Part shown: in pieces, positions 44,201-57,900 of the stretch
Layout of the letters: every line of letters begins with the position of its first letter
Position numbering within the stretch: position 1 is the first letter of the stretch
Origin: Macropodus opercularis
Lineage: Eukaryota > Chordata > Actinopteri > Anabantiformes > Osphronemidae
Assembly: GCA_030770545.1 (NCBI GenBank)
Contig: CM061091.1
Location: forward strand, 6,504,501 to 6,568,500
Length of the DNA stretch: 64,000 bases
Direction of reading: 5' to 3'
Program-made: the position numbers and the translations under genes
The notes under the pieces: model-generated
The model's database searches: none
What the model saw: only the letters and a program-made list of their open reading frames with translations
What the model was told of the DNA's origin: nothing

Positions 44201-46311
44201 CAGGGGTTCAGTGGATGACGCTAAACGTGTGTCTTTTCATAATTCTAATCCTCTCCTGAATTAGGGATGCGCACGTTCCTATGAATTTAGCAATCTCTGA
44301 AATGTCGTTATTATATTATGTTATATGGTGTACGCTTCGTGCATATATGTAATAATAAATAATGTTTCTCTTGTTGCTGGTAAGGATGTAATCACGCTGA
44401 TGTTCCTGTTCCGTGTGCTATTTGATCTTTAGGAATGGCTCAGTCACACCAAGACAGAATTAGTTCAAACCGTCTCCTTATGATCAGATGTTTTATATAA
44501 AACATGTTGCCGTTTTCACTGTGGAATTTTCCATTCGTATGCTTTGACAGGATTTCTTTTTGTTGCCTGAAATAACTTGCCATTAGCTTCTTTCACAAAG
44601 TGCTGAACAGCAATTCATCTAAGCCTATGACAGAGCTAATCCAGTCCCCCTTGTGAAGCGCTGTGCTTAAAGTGGGCTATATGCTGTTCTGCTTCACTAT
44701 GCCATCTTCTCATGGGCAATAGGAAACTACTGTATCTGACTGCACAACATGACAGGAGGCGTCAGCTGCCTGGTGTGCCGGTACTAGGTGACTTTGTGAT
44801 GCAGGAAGGAGAAAAGGTGTGATGATGGATGTGACAGACAAGGTAGGAGGTAAATGGGGACAGATCAGAACGCTCATTAAAACAAGTTCTGGCTGACTAC
44901 CCAACAAAACGAACGACAGACGCAGGAGTCCACATGTGAGTGATCTGGCCCGTTGCTGTTCAGATAGCCAGGCTGGAATGTCGTCCACTTATCAAATAAA
45001 ACAGTAAATGTTTTGTCACAGTACCGTGAAAATGCTTCTGTGTTTACCTGCTTGGGTCACGTCCTGCCTCTCAACTGCTGTTTATGCCACTTCCACATTT
45101 CCCTTCAACAGCTTTCAGGATTAATGCTAATAATATTTTTGATCAATTATTCATCATTGCCCTTTTACCGTCTGCACTTAAGCCATTACCATGGTGTTTT
45201 TATTCTGCACCTTGAGTTATCGGTTATTGTTGGCGTTATCATTTCCACCAGTCAGCAGATTTTAGTCATAATGACTTTTCCATTAACTTTTAAACATAAA
45301 ACTCTTTTATATAGCACTACTCATAATTCTTGAATTCTTCTATCAGCTGCAGTTGCATTTGTGTCTAGGTTAACCTGTGTTAATATGTCTCTTTCTGTTT
45401 CCTAGACATACAGTATAGATGAGCAGAGAGGACACAGGAAGCAGATAAAGTGAAATAAGAAGTTGAGCAAGAGTAGATAGAGGAGTGAGTATTATAGTGT
45501 GTGTGAGAGTGTGTGTTAGGGAGGGAGAGGAGAGTAAATCCTCTTTCCCTGCTGACTTTAATCTCTCCATGGGCTGAGCCTGACAGTTCAGGCCTTATAG
45601 CAACCGCTGGTTAAGACAAGTGACAGGCAGCAGAGCCAAGAGTGGGGGATGGGGGACAGCCGGACCTTGTGTCGTCTCATAGGTCCATTGTAGTGTGTGT
45701 AAGCGACACGTGAGGTATGTTAAAGAGGAAGCAACTTTCAGAATACCAGATTAGGATGGACAGAACCAGGAGCACGATCTGAGACTGTGGATTGAATTTG
45801 TTGTGATGCTGCTCCTCCTCAGGCCATTAACACTTGCGTAGTGCTGATTTCTATTTGCAGGTACACAACTGTAATGAAATCCTTACTGGATTAGCTTTAC
45901 ATTTGCTCATATTTACAGTATTCATTCATTGTTTAGTCTGTCATATTCAGTAGGCGTTAGTATTACGGCATCATATCAGGCTGTACTGTTTCATATGAGG
46001 AACAGCAGAGAGGTTAAGCGAATTACTCACAGTGTTGATGAGCAAGGTGTGTTGTTTTAAAGGTTAAGTGCCTGATTATGCTCTAATAAGAGACTGATTG
46101 ATACAGAAAGAAGCAGTGGGAGCACACGTCTGTGAATAGGTAATGCATTGTGAACAGTAAATGTCATCCAGAACAGATTATGTGTATATGTTCAGATAAA
46201 ATATTGTTTGTCCTTTTAATAAACTGAGAAAGCGATTATGGTCGAAAATGAATAACAAGACACAGATTTTGATCCTCGTCAATATGTGAAAAAAAGGTGA
46301 AGAAGCTGAGC

Positions 46312-46332
46312 TGTGTGTGTGTGTGTGTGTGT
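46312..46332. repeat. (GT)n microsatellite
   Basis: About ten GT units in snap25 intron 1. Confidence 0.85.
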
Positions 46333-48017
46333 GAGCTAACAACAGGCAGCACCTCAGGAAAGAGATAAACAATTAATGGCCAATCAATAAGACGACAGCT
46401 GCTGAAAAACAGGAGACGGTGGCGTGGAGCGTGGAAGAGCACCCGTCGGAATGTTACTGACTCTGTGAGATGACCCAAGATTTACCCAAGCTCACATCAA
46501 TTACTCCAGCTGGTTAAGCCAATGCAACCGAGGCCTGTTTTATTCAGTATATACAGAGGGTGCTTTTTTTATGAGCCACGCATCGATGTTGCTAACGACA
46601 ACACCACCACGGCAACAATATCAACAAGCGGGCATGAAGCGAGCACAGCCGTGGATGTGAGGAGTTTTGGTCTGGTGCCATTTTGGAAACGTCAGATCTA
46701 TTTTGGAGCCGGAAATCAAGGGGAGAGACAATATCAAGGCTGAATTGTCAAATTAACTTGGGTGGAAACATAATTAAAGTTTTACTCTTCTTTTCTTGTG
46801 TCTCATCTCTTTAACCCTGTGACTGTCATGACCGTTTTCAGTCCTCGCCGCTTTGCCAGGCCATCAGCCGTGATTCTGTTTTTGTTAAAACCATGTGTGC
46901 TTCATATTGTTCCCATAATGTCTGTCGATTGTATGCAGCTCTGGATTTCACTGTCAGCCAAGCAGCTATAATGTCAACATACATATCTGAAGGCACAGCA
47001 GACAAAACACACAAAGATAGACACCAAGAAGATCTTTGAAAAGACTCCATCTCTGTTCCCGGCACATGTTTAATTATTAACAGCCTTGATGGAGACAGAG
47101 ACGGATAGAGACAGACTGGCAGAAGGCGGAGCAGAACAAGGAGATACTTTATCAAACATCCAGCTGCGACTCTTGCCGACCTTGTGTGTGTTCACCTCGG
47201 ACATGCTCCGACAGCTTTGATTGATGGATGCTTGAGGCTGGGGGACAACACCAAACTTTTTTACATCCTCAAAAGCAAACACTAACACTTGCACAACCCA
47301 AAACATGCGATAACCGCCAGCTGAGCGTGAGCTTAGAATACCACTGCTAACAGATTCACATATTAGGTCTTTAAACAAGTGAGGTGATGAAGGAGTAGAG
47401 GAAACAGAGCTGAGCTGTTTTTTTATTCCTCGTCACCTTCAACACTGGCAGCAGCAGCAGCGCACCACTCCATCAGTCTGAAGACTAACAGCCACATACA
47501 TATTTCATGGGCCATACTTCTTGCTCTGCTGTGTGTGGCTGTAATATGAAATACTGTCTGTCAGCACATCACAGGAACAGAAATAGACCCGTGTCTCTGC
47601 TCCCTGACTGTTTTTTACAGTTACAGCGCAGTAGCTTTTTCCGTCTCGATGGGTCAGGGTGATTGCAGGTGTCGTAGGAGTGTAACTGGGAGTGTAAACC
47701 AGAGCGGCACCTGGTCAGTAATGGTGTTTTTAGCAGTAACTTATGCATCACTTGTGCTTGTGACGAACTTTGCCTTGAACTTTAGCTAAGTCAACAGTTT
47801 TTAATCTCCTGTGTTGATGGTGCTTTTATGTTGTACCGACTTGGTGCTTATTCAGCTGCTTCGGAAACCCAAAAGGGGTTTGTGTATTTATTTATTTTTT
47901 CAGATAAACACAGTATATGTACCATGAAACATTATTGCTGTTGTTGTTGGATCTCACTTGCCTCTTCAACTCTCTCTTTCAGTCCTTCTTGTCTGAAGTC
48001 GACATTCAACAGTCAAC

Positions 48018-48089
48018 ATGGCGGATGAAGCAGACATGCGTAATGAGCTTTCTGACCTGCAGACGCGCGCAGACCAGATAGCTGATGAG
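48018..48089 (+). CDS. snap25: snap25 coding exon 2 (start codon)
   Basis: Encodes MADEADMRNELSDLQTRADQ to residue 24. The exon begins at 47983 after ctctttcag, leaving 35 bases of 5' UTR. The ATG sits in CAACATGG, a good initiation context. Confidence 0.96.
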
Positions 48090-51000
48090 GTACAATAGTA
48101 TACAGACTTGTGTACTATACTGTGTTGTTCTGATACACACGCACACAAAGCACTGATAATATCTACTGTGAATACAGAAATAGAGAAAGGTAGGTTTTAT
48201 TTATCAGTCAGCCAGTATTTCCACATCTGATGACCAATCTGCAATCCAGGTCCTCTTGCATTTCCTTGTTCTGCCTTCATTCATCAGTAAAGCCAAAAAT
48301 AAACATGCGACTCAGAGGCACTTGTAGTTAAAAGTAGAGTAACACACAGGATTTTCATGCAAACTCTGTTTTTAGCCCAAAGTGATTTAGTAATTACAGT
48401 TTGGCATTTTGAAATAACCTGTTCTCATAAAGGCACAAATTTATCTGTAAAGCCTCCAGGCTAGCAGACACAGCTGCTCCGAGATGACCCTCCTTTGTTT
48501 TAGCATGTCTCTTTCATCAAGACTGTGCTTTTTTTGGATCGAGACAGAACTTTGCCCTTTTTAATGAGCTGAGAGGAGCTCAGGAAGCGCAGATAATTCT
48601 GTGCAGCAGAATAATAGAGAGGCTTGAATGGCCTTATTAAACATTCATGAGGAGATAATGCAAGGCCAAGAGGCTCCATGAATGTGATGGGAGGGAAGGA
48701 AGGCAGAAATAAGGAAGGCAGGCATGGAAGGAGATGAGCAGATTACGGTGAATGCAGAGTTAGAAATGAAAAGGCATTTTTTTAAGAAATGGATGAGATT
48801 CAGAGGAATTTAATAAACACAAAGTAGAAATCAGATTATTCCTCCTGGAATCACAGAAGAGAGAAATAATCAATTCAAAGTATAAACCTAAGTATCACAA
48901 ATTTTCCCATCTACACACTTTCAACGTATACTAAAAATAATATTCAACATGAACTATCTGAGATATTGTATCTTTGTGCGTCTTTGTATTTGTCTCTCTG
49001 ACGGCCCTCTGCTAATCAGTTGTGTCTTTCTATCTTCTCGTAGTCTCTGGAGAGCACTCGGCGTATGCTGGCGCTGGTGGAGGAGGTGAGTCTAACAGCA
49101 CAGTGACACACATCAGTGGCCTAAATAGCAGAGGAATAAGCATGCTGACATGAAGTCAGTGTTGTGATACAGTATGTGTAAAAATATAGTTTAAGAATAC
49201 AGATACAGGTACAGTTCTGTCAGCCACTCAGATCTTGATCAGCGCTGATAGCGAGTCTGTTTTACTGGGGAGAGGTGTTTGATTCCCAGTGATGAAGGTG
49301 GGCATCCTTCGCCCTTTCCACCTATTCGGCTCCTGCTCCTTCTGGTCTCTGAGAGCATCCTTCTATTGTAGCCTGTGAAAAAATCTCTCCTACTTGCTAT
49401 TTCACTATGTAGATACTATGGTTTGCATATTTTTAGTGTAAATCACAGCCAGATGTTCAGCTTGAATTGGGTGAGAGGAGTGTTAACAAGGTGCACACTG
49501 ACCACCTGCAGCTTAATGATGGGTTCAGTGGGTGTCTGTGCTAGATTTGCTCATTAAAGGCTTTGCTTATGATGAAAGATAAGAGCTTTGGATAAGAGCT
49601 CTGTGAAGTGTGGGACTGGCTTATTTCTTCATGACCTCTTGAGGAGCTGCTGAACTGTAGCTTGTTTCACCCCCAGGTGATATTTCAGGCAAGACACTAT
49701 GTGGGTGCCAGGAAACGTTAGCATTAAGTTGACTTTAAGTAAGATGTTTAGTTGCCATGTGAGCCTCTGGTTCCTGTTTCTCCCACTGCCCTCGGAGACA
49801 TGGCCTCGTCCTCACCCCTGGACTAACCATCGTGCTTTAATGAGGCAAAGCCTTGAGCGACAGAGCGAGACCTGAGGCCGAACTAAGAGGTCACCAGCTC
49901 AACAGACGAGCAATTCCACTGCTGGCAACTGAATATCTGACCTTTAAAAATAATGGCAGTCATTCATTTCAAGTGTTGATCTCTCATTTAAGCTGCCCTG
50001 TTTGTTTGTAATATACAGGTGCATGCAGCCAGTCATTTTAAATAGACTTCATTCACGATTAGAGGAGGGCCAACGTGTGTACGGGCTCCTAGAGGATAAC
50101 AGATAACAAAACACAAGTTACAAGATTTTAAGTTTATTAAGATACAAAATCATGAATAATTAATGGAGAGGATTGTTGTTGAAGTTGAACAAATTAAAAC
50201 CAAAACTGACAAACTATATAGAAACACAAACCATGTTGTTTTAAAGGTTCTGCTGCTCTTCACAGGATAGATGCACTTCTCTGTTTACAGTCTTTAAACC
50301 AATCTGGCATTTACTGAACAGATATATAACAAAAAAGAATATTGCTCAAGATGTCTGATAGATAGATAGAATAAAATTGTCTGAAGCTGTGTTTTCCGTT
50401 TACCCAGGCCTCATTAAATTATATTGAAACCTCTAATCAATCAACCTGTTTTGAATTAGATTTAGTATAATATGTGTTTATGTGAGATGTCACCTCCCCT
50501 CTGGGTGACTAATAGCGTGGCAGCAGGTAGACATGTTGGTCACACTGGTGCCGCCATCTTCACTGAGCCTGATTAAAAATAGACTCCAGGAGACAGCAAG
50601 AGTAGATATCACAATGAAAAATCAATAGCAGAGGTTTTACATTCTATTTCCTGCCTTTAATGCTTTGAGCTTTTGTTGAAGTCAGATATTTAAAATAAAC
50701 TCACAGTGTTCATTCATCTACATTAATCGTACATCTTTTAGCGGATATTATTCTGCTGAAACGTCGTCAGATCAGATCAGACTCACTGTATCGCAGCAAA
50801 GTGTGAAAAAGGTGACTGTGTGCCTGTGTAGCTGGCCATGCAAAAAGAAGTGATGTCACCACATCGAAGAACGCCAGTTGGCGTGGTCAGATATCCTGTC
50901 CTGTAGCTTTAGACGCTGACTGTGATTGCATGTCTTTCCCATCATCTATAGGGGGTAAACAAACAGATTAAAGCACGTGTATATGCAAACATCTAATTAT

Positions 51001-51879
51001 GTGCTAATGTTTCGGGGCTTAAAAAGCTCTAAACATCAACAAGGGCTTCACTTTGCACTGATGCAGATCCGTGACCACAGGCTGAGCTCTCTTACAGTCC
51101 GTTTGATTAATAATAATATCAGTGGTGTGTCTAACTGGCTTCCAGCGCTGGTCTCTCCGTGTCACTGATTCAAGTAGATCAGAGTTTGATCTAAACTAGC
51201 TGATGCGTGAGCTGAACGGCCTTTGGACTTTAATATCTGTCAGAGCAGGCCTCTGGCTCATGGGGAGCACAAAGCTGTTGTTTTGCTGTATGCATAGTGG
51301 TTAATGTGGTTATTGTGTGCCCACTGAAGTGTGTTATTTTGAGATGAATGTGTGCATGCTTCTATTTGTGTGTGTGTGTGTGTGCCAACTCTGTGCCAGA
51401 TCACAATGCCACATTACCGAAGCTTTGTCAACAAATATCTGGTACGAGTCCAGTGAACAGAACAAATATAGCAAATGCCATTTGGTAGACGAGTTTATCA
51501 CAAGAATCTTTACACAACAAGGAGTGAATAATAGTGTGGTATTTTGATATTTGCACTAAACCAGAGATTTGTCTTATTAATTCAGAGGTTTTAGGAGGTT
51601 TGCGTTTTTTGATTGTTTTGCTTTGAAGGTCTTCATGTAAGGAATAGGTTTAATCTTTGTATGAAGATTCTAAATTTGTATAAAGACTAAATTAAATCAT
51701 AACATTCAATGAGGTCAAATATGACATGTTTCAAAACGTAATTGTCTTGTTCTAAGAGTTGTAAGAGAATATTCCTGTGATGCACGTTCACTGAATATTG
51801 TCCCAGAGACAGCAGGCAGTTCGTTCAAGCGGTCTTCTGCATGAATCGTGAAAAAGCCTGGCAGTGGCACCAGTGCTTC

Positions 51880-51934
<55 letters not shown>

Positions 51935-54900
51935 TGTTTGTCTGGTTTACCCAGTCTGTTTAGAGATACAGTGTGTGGACCTATGTGTGGGGCTATCCAC
52001 CGTTCACACAGCAGGCAAACATTCACTCTAACAATATCAAAATGAACTCTGTTCAGCTATAAATGTGATTTCACGGTGTAATCTGATGTTTTCCTGACGG
52101 CTCTGCTCACCTTCACTGATCTGTCGATTTTTCCTCTTTTCTTTCTTTCTTCTGTTCCTTTCTCCTTCTGTCTGTTAGAGTAAAGATGCCGGCATCAGGA
52201 CTCTGGTCATGTTGGATGAGCAGGGAGGTAAGTTGCTTGTGCTGAGGTCACTAAACACTACTTCGCTTTTAATCTTCACTGGCCGTTCTCTCTTGATGCT
52301 GATACTTTATGCTGTATAGAGTCATTGTCAGCAGTTCATCCAGTATAACACTGTAGAGTTAAACATATCTTGACCATTATGGTTTTATAATTAAGAGTTT
52401 CTGCCAAGTAACCACTGCTGTGGTTGGCATGTTTATACTGGATGTAACCACTGAGCTACGAGCTGAGCCCGTCTTTGCCTTTCCTACCACTACACTGTTA
52501 CATAAATACATATTATAACATGTAGAAAGACCAAACGTGGGGGATTTTCAAATCAGAGAAAAGCACTAGGTGACATTTTGTTAAATTAGTATAAACAATG
52601 TCCAACTTTTACCCTGACCTTTGATTTTTAAATTGTTATACATATAACAGCTGAAGACTGTTAGAGCTCAGTTACACTGACTCACAATATACATGTTCAA
52701 TAAATGAATCATTTACGCATCATAGTATTAAAATATACGGCGCCACAATAATTAATTACCTAGAGAATATTCACAGCTAGCAAGGTTTACAATTGACTCT
52801 CTGTTGGCCTGTTAATATAATAAAACCTGCGTGTTAATGGTTTTTAAGGGTCACAGACATAGTGTAAAATGCTAAATGAACAACATTAACGTCATTTGAT
52901 ATTTCCCCCTATTTGTTTATTGTTACAGATTACTAAAGTCATGATTACATTTACATCATGTATATATCTGGAGGAATATGAACTTTCCCTACAGCTTGGT
53001 TAAGCATAAATATACATTTAATTATCTCCTAGCAACTGATTTACTGACGTCATTACTGGTTATATGTAATATTTTAGAAAGAGGGCAGCACGTGTTGCTA
53101 GTGGTGCTCCAGCTTCCTCCCTCAGCCCACTTGCAGTCAGGTTAATCGAAGACTCTGAATGGCACATAGGTGTGAATGTGAATAGGTTGTGCCTCTACGT
53201 CCGGATGGATTTTATAGATAGCCTGAATTTCATGACAGTGTGAACTGTGAGTATGTGACAGATACACACAGCACAGAAAACAATACACAGTTTGTGTGCT
53301 CTTGGGTTACGGCTTTTAGTCTACATGTTTGACGACTTAAAGAGAAGCCCCATTAGATCCACATGACGTTGGCTGCAGCTACGTGTGGATTCACTTCACT
53401 GTATTTAGAGCAGAGTTGGTCGTGGCACGCGTGGGGGATGTGCATATGTGTATTAACCGAAGGCTTGTGCTTAGCTCGATGCGTGAAAGGACAGCCTAAT
53501 TGGCCTGTCAAAGGAACAGATAGCCCATTTCCCCCTCTCGCTCTCGCTCTCGTCCTGTCTTCCCCCCAGAGGAAGGGTTGCCACAGTGCACAGCTCACTG
53601 CTGTTAGCGCCGGACAGCAATCAATTCACAGATTTAAATTACCACTGCCTTTCAGCCAATGTCCTCTGCACCTGATCTCCCATCTGTCTCTCTCGATTTC
53701 AGTCTTCCTCTTCTCCTCCCGTGTTGTCCTCAGGTTCCTGCTCTTTCTCTTTTTCTGCCTGCTCCTGTTTTTCTTTAGTGACCCCCACTTTTCCTCTTCT
53801 TCTATTCCTTCGCTTGGAGATCACATTGTTCACAAAAGTATGCTCTTTTCAGAGACTCATAAGCAATAGGTTTCCGTGTCTGTAGTCTGTAGCCAATCCA
53901 TCTGCCCTTTACACAGACACATTTGCACACACAGAGTTCAGTAGGGGAGGATTTGTCATTTCTTGCAGTGAAATATTACATAAGGTGGAGGTTTCACTGC
54001 TTGTTACATATGTTCATGTTGACCTGGTTTGCGCCTCATCCAGGGCTGATGTGAATAGAAAGTAGCAACATAGTCCTTCTTAGTAGAAGTTCATAGTTCA
54101 TAGAAGTATTTCTGAAACAATTGTAGGTAACTGAGCTAACATTAATATTACTACACCTGTGCAAAGATCTCCTCCTAGTGTATTCATTCCTCACTGACTT
54201 TTGTCATTTTGCTTTCTAAACCGTGATTCCTGTGAATCCAGGAAAGTAGAAAGGAGGCTACACATTAATCCCCAGAAGGAAGATTACAGGTCTCACGTTC
54301 CTTCCTCTACTAAACCCCACACTGCGCGGGATGACGGCTGAAGGCCGCTTAGATGCTGCAGGTCATGTGTTAGTGTGAGCTGTACCTATTTCACAACTGT
54401 TGTGAATGTGCAGTAAAAGGCATTTGATGAAACATTTGTTCAGGTAGTGTCTCCCTTCTGATGAGAAAGTGAAACGTATTCTCCTTGTAGGTCATTTTAC
54501 TTTACTTAACATATTGAGTTAAGTGGCCCATGAAGTATCCCAGGAAGAAGACTTTTCTGTGAGGAATATGTTGATTTCTGCTGTTTTGCAATAGTTTCCT
54601 CTTGATGTGGCTTTGTGTTTGAATAAAATGGCAGAAACTATGGTAGCTTGGGGGGGAAATATAACAAGACTTTTATAAATCCATCCAGCAGTGCAGAGAT
54701 CAGTGCTACTTCTTACTGTAGAACCTGTGTTCAGTGATCATCAGCGACTTCTGAAATATGTGACTAATCAAGCCTTCGTAGTTCTTACTGGTTGGTAAAA
54801 TGTCCCCACTGATGGAAACTACTGCTATATGCTCCAGTAGCCATTAACCAGAGAGAGGATCTGACCTTGAATCAAAGCTTTTTTGCGGCTCTGTGTCCTA

Positions 54901-57900
54901 TCGACCGCCTGATCAAGGAATCATGCATGACTTCATGTGCCTAAATGAGGCTTTTCATCACATTTATTACAAGAATCGATTGATTATTCACTTGCTTTTA
55001 AGCGCCCTGCCTGCTACATTTCCAGCTAGGTGATAACTTTCTGTCTTTCTGCCTCTTCCCTGCTTCACTTCGCTTGGAGGTAGCTTCTGATTGACTTCAA
55101 CCTATGTGTTTGTTGTCCCGCTAAAATCTCACGAAGTCAGGCTTTCATTTCATTTGTCTGTTTTGGTTCCTATGGCTCAGCGTTCACATCTTCATCTACA
55201 GTACAGATGCTACTGGTACAGGTACTGCTACTGCCACTCAGATTAAATGTTCAGTCTGAAGACAAGTGTGTTCCTCTGGATGAAGGTAGTAAAATAAAAC
55301 TGTTAAAACAATTTAATATCCATGATAACAATTTAAATTCCACTTTTGTCCTATTTACTGACAGCAAAAGCAGAAACACCCAGTAAATTCTAATGCTTGT
55401 TGCCTGCTTTGCCTTCTGCAGCTCTCGTGCTGTAGTGTAGAGCGCCAGCCCCCAGAAAACCAAAACATTCAGTTTTATTTCACTGCTCTCATGCCTTTGT
55501 CCTCACCAGAACAACTTGATCGTGTGGAAGAGGGCATGAACAAGGTGAACGCAGACCTGAAGGAGGCCGAGAAAGATTTAAAAGATTTAGGACAATGCTG
55601 TGGTCTGATATGCCCATGTATTAAAAAGTAGGTACCGGCCAGGAGCCCCGTGCTCTTGCCTGTCCAGTGCTGGTGATGGTGGTGATGTCTGATGTCTCTC
55701 TTGTCACAGTCAATGTCTTTTTTGTCTTTCTCCTTTGTTTCCCCCCTCTCTATTCCCCACCTCCACTTCCTCCCACCCACAACTCCTTCCTCCTTTCTTC
55801 TCTTCTCATGTGCTTTCGTTCTTTTGCTGGGAAAAATGACAATGTGTTGGTAATCAGAACAACTGGAGCGCATCGAGGAGGGGATGGACCAAATCAATAA
55901 GGACATGAAGGATGCAGAAAAGAATTTGAACAATCTAGGACAGTTCTGTGGTCTATGTTCATGTCCCTGTAACAAGTAGGTGCTGCCTGTGTCGCCTGAC
56001 TGCATGTGTTTCAGTGCCTGCCTACCTGCCTCTCTCTCCATCTGCCTGCTTCTGGTGTATAGAGCATGGTGAACTGTGGTGTGAGCAGTCAGGCCCATAG
56101 CCACAATAACACACTCTGAACAGGCACCAGCACTGCATGCGGCGTGGATGTGTTTGCTTAAAGTTAACCACGAGCGAGTGTAAGACTGCGTGCATGCATG
56201 GACACATGTGCACAACAAGTCCAAAAGCCACTGTATTCGCCCTTCAGCCTCTGTGGCTGCTGTCATCAAAAGCCCTTCATTCCACATTGGATGAGAGCTT
56301 CTTTTCCAGCAGGTAGCAGCATCAGCTGAGATGTGGGCCACAGCAGACCATCATCCCCTTAAAACCCCCTAACACCCTGCAGCATGGTGCTTCATGCCGC
56401 GTACATAATGCAACCAAAGAACAACTTAACTAGTTGCCTTTTGTTTTACATTTTGTTTCCATTCAGAACCTTGTTTAGGATCCTGCATTCACAAAGAGAG
56501 AGAGAGTGCTCTGATTTCGAAGCACCAATAGAATACATACAGTGTTACTCTACAGGTCAGAATGAAACAGCTACCGTGGCTCTGTTCCATAGAAACAAAA
56601 CCCACACATCGGAACCTTGAAGACTCATTTATTTAAATGATGTAATTATCAACCATGTTATTCCTGGTTTATTTACTGGTTTAACTTTAGAGATGGGTAG
56701 AGTTTGTTACCTTTTAACAGAGCTAGCTGTTTACCCCGTTTCCTATTTTCATAGCACACTTTTGCAAGCAAATAAGCACATTTCCAAATAAAATTTATTA
56801 CTTTTTTGGGCTTTATACTTGGATTTTATATAACTTTTTTCTGACATGATACACAAACAGGTTACACTGGAGGATGTTCTCTGTATAGTAGTGACACATT
56901 TGAAGGTGATGCAACTTGTAACCAACAGAACAGCCCTGCAACATTTTGATAAAACACTTAGGAAGAATGCATTTGAAAGAAATGAGCGTTACTTGAGTAT
57001 AGAGCAACTGTGACACATGAAGCTATGACGTCACATTGTGACTAAGGATGCCTCAGCTGGCTCTTCCCTCTCCTCCCTCAGGGTTGTCCTAAATAAGTAA
57101 ATATCATGCATGAGTTAGGCAAATTTCTTTCCTGATCACACTTTGCACGGAGTAAAACATTTTATTATGCTAAAACGTCTACATGCTATATTTGTACTTT
57201 GTAAGGTTTGATATACAGTATATTGGCTTTTCTAATGCCAGTTTGCCAAACTCCTGTGTGATGTGTTCTTCCACAGCCAAACTATGGCCACTGAGTCATG
57301 TCTGTGCATATTATACTCTGGGACCTGTACATGTAGTCTATCTCAGAGCTATAGAAAACACAAGTGGTTGACAAATGAATGTAAATGAATACATTGTTTT
57401 TTTGAGTTGGTTTGCAGTATATTTTATTTTAATACTCTGAGAATGACATGAAGTGATGCTTTAATTATTAGCAAATACAGTACATACAAATCATGCACTG
57501 ATGTAGGAAGAGCTTCAGTTTTGCTGAGAAAAGGTTCAGCCTAGAGAAAATGCTTGATTTGAACTTTGTGTTCTTATTAATGTAATTCTAAATATGAAAT
57601 ATTGTGCATGTTTGTTGACATTTTACCAACACCTATTTTTTCCTACAAATCAGGGCTAGTAGGATGTTGAACCTTTTGCTCTCTGTATAAAATGTTGACT
57701 CTATTTGGTCAATTTCGGGTCTGTTTCCACATGTGATCCTTTGGGGGTCAGATCTTGTCTATTCTATAGCTCTTTGGTCCTCCCAGTCATGAACATCTAA
57801 CTATGTACAGTAATCCTGTGTTTTTGTTAAGTGTATCATCTAATCTACAGTCTTTCCATGGCAGCTCTGGGTCAAATAGTATACAAAACATTCTTGCTTG

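Larger units (their letters stand above)
37822..47982 (+). other. snap25 intron 1 (probable)
   Basis: A 10.2-kb intron between the candidate leader exon and the first coding exon. It holds the RE1-like site at 38199 and a GT microsatellite at 46312-46332. No other gene or repeat family was recognised. Confidence 0.55.

Noticed and set aside
51715..52026. Open frames crossing CA/GT microsatellites (also 3678-3992 and 46178-46478)
   Set aside because: They arise because dinucleotide repeats lack stops in some frames, giving Thr-His or Val-Cys runs; not coding.
53363..53869. 168-codon open frame in snap25 intron 4
   Set aside because: Much of it is a CT-rich tract translated as Ser/Phe/Leu; no domain and no conserved motif.
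55475..56341. 288-codon open frame on the minus strand
   Set aside because: It lies opposite snap25 exons 5a and 5b and the introns around them. It has no recognisable domain, and the plus-strand exons fully explain the conserved parts.
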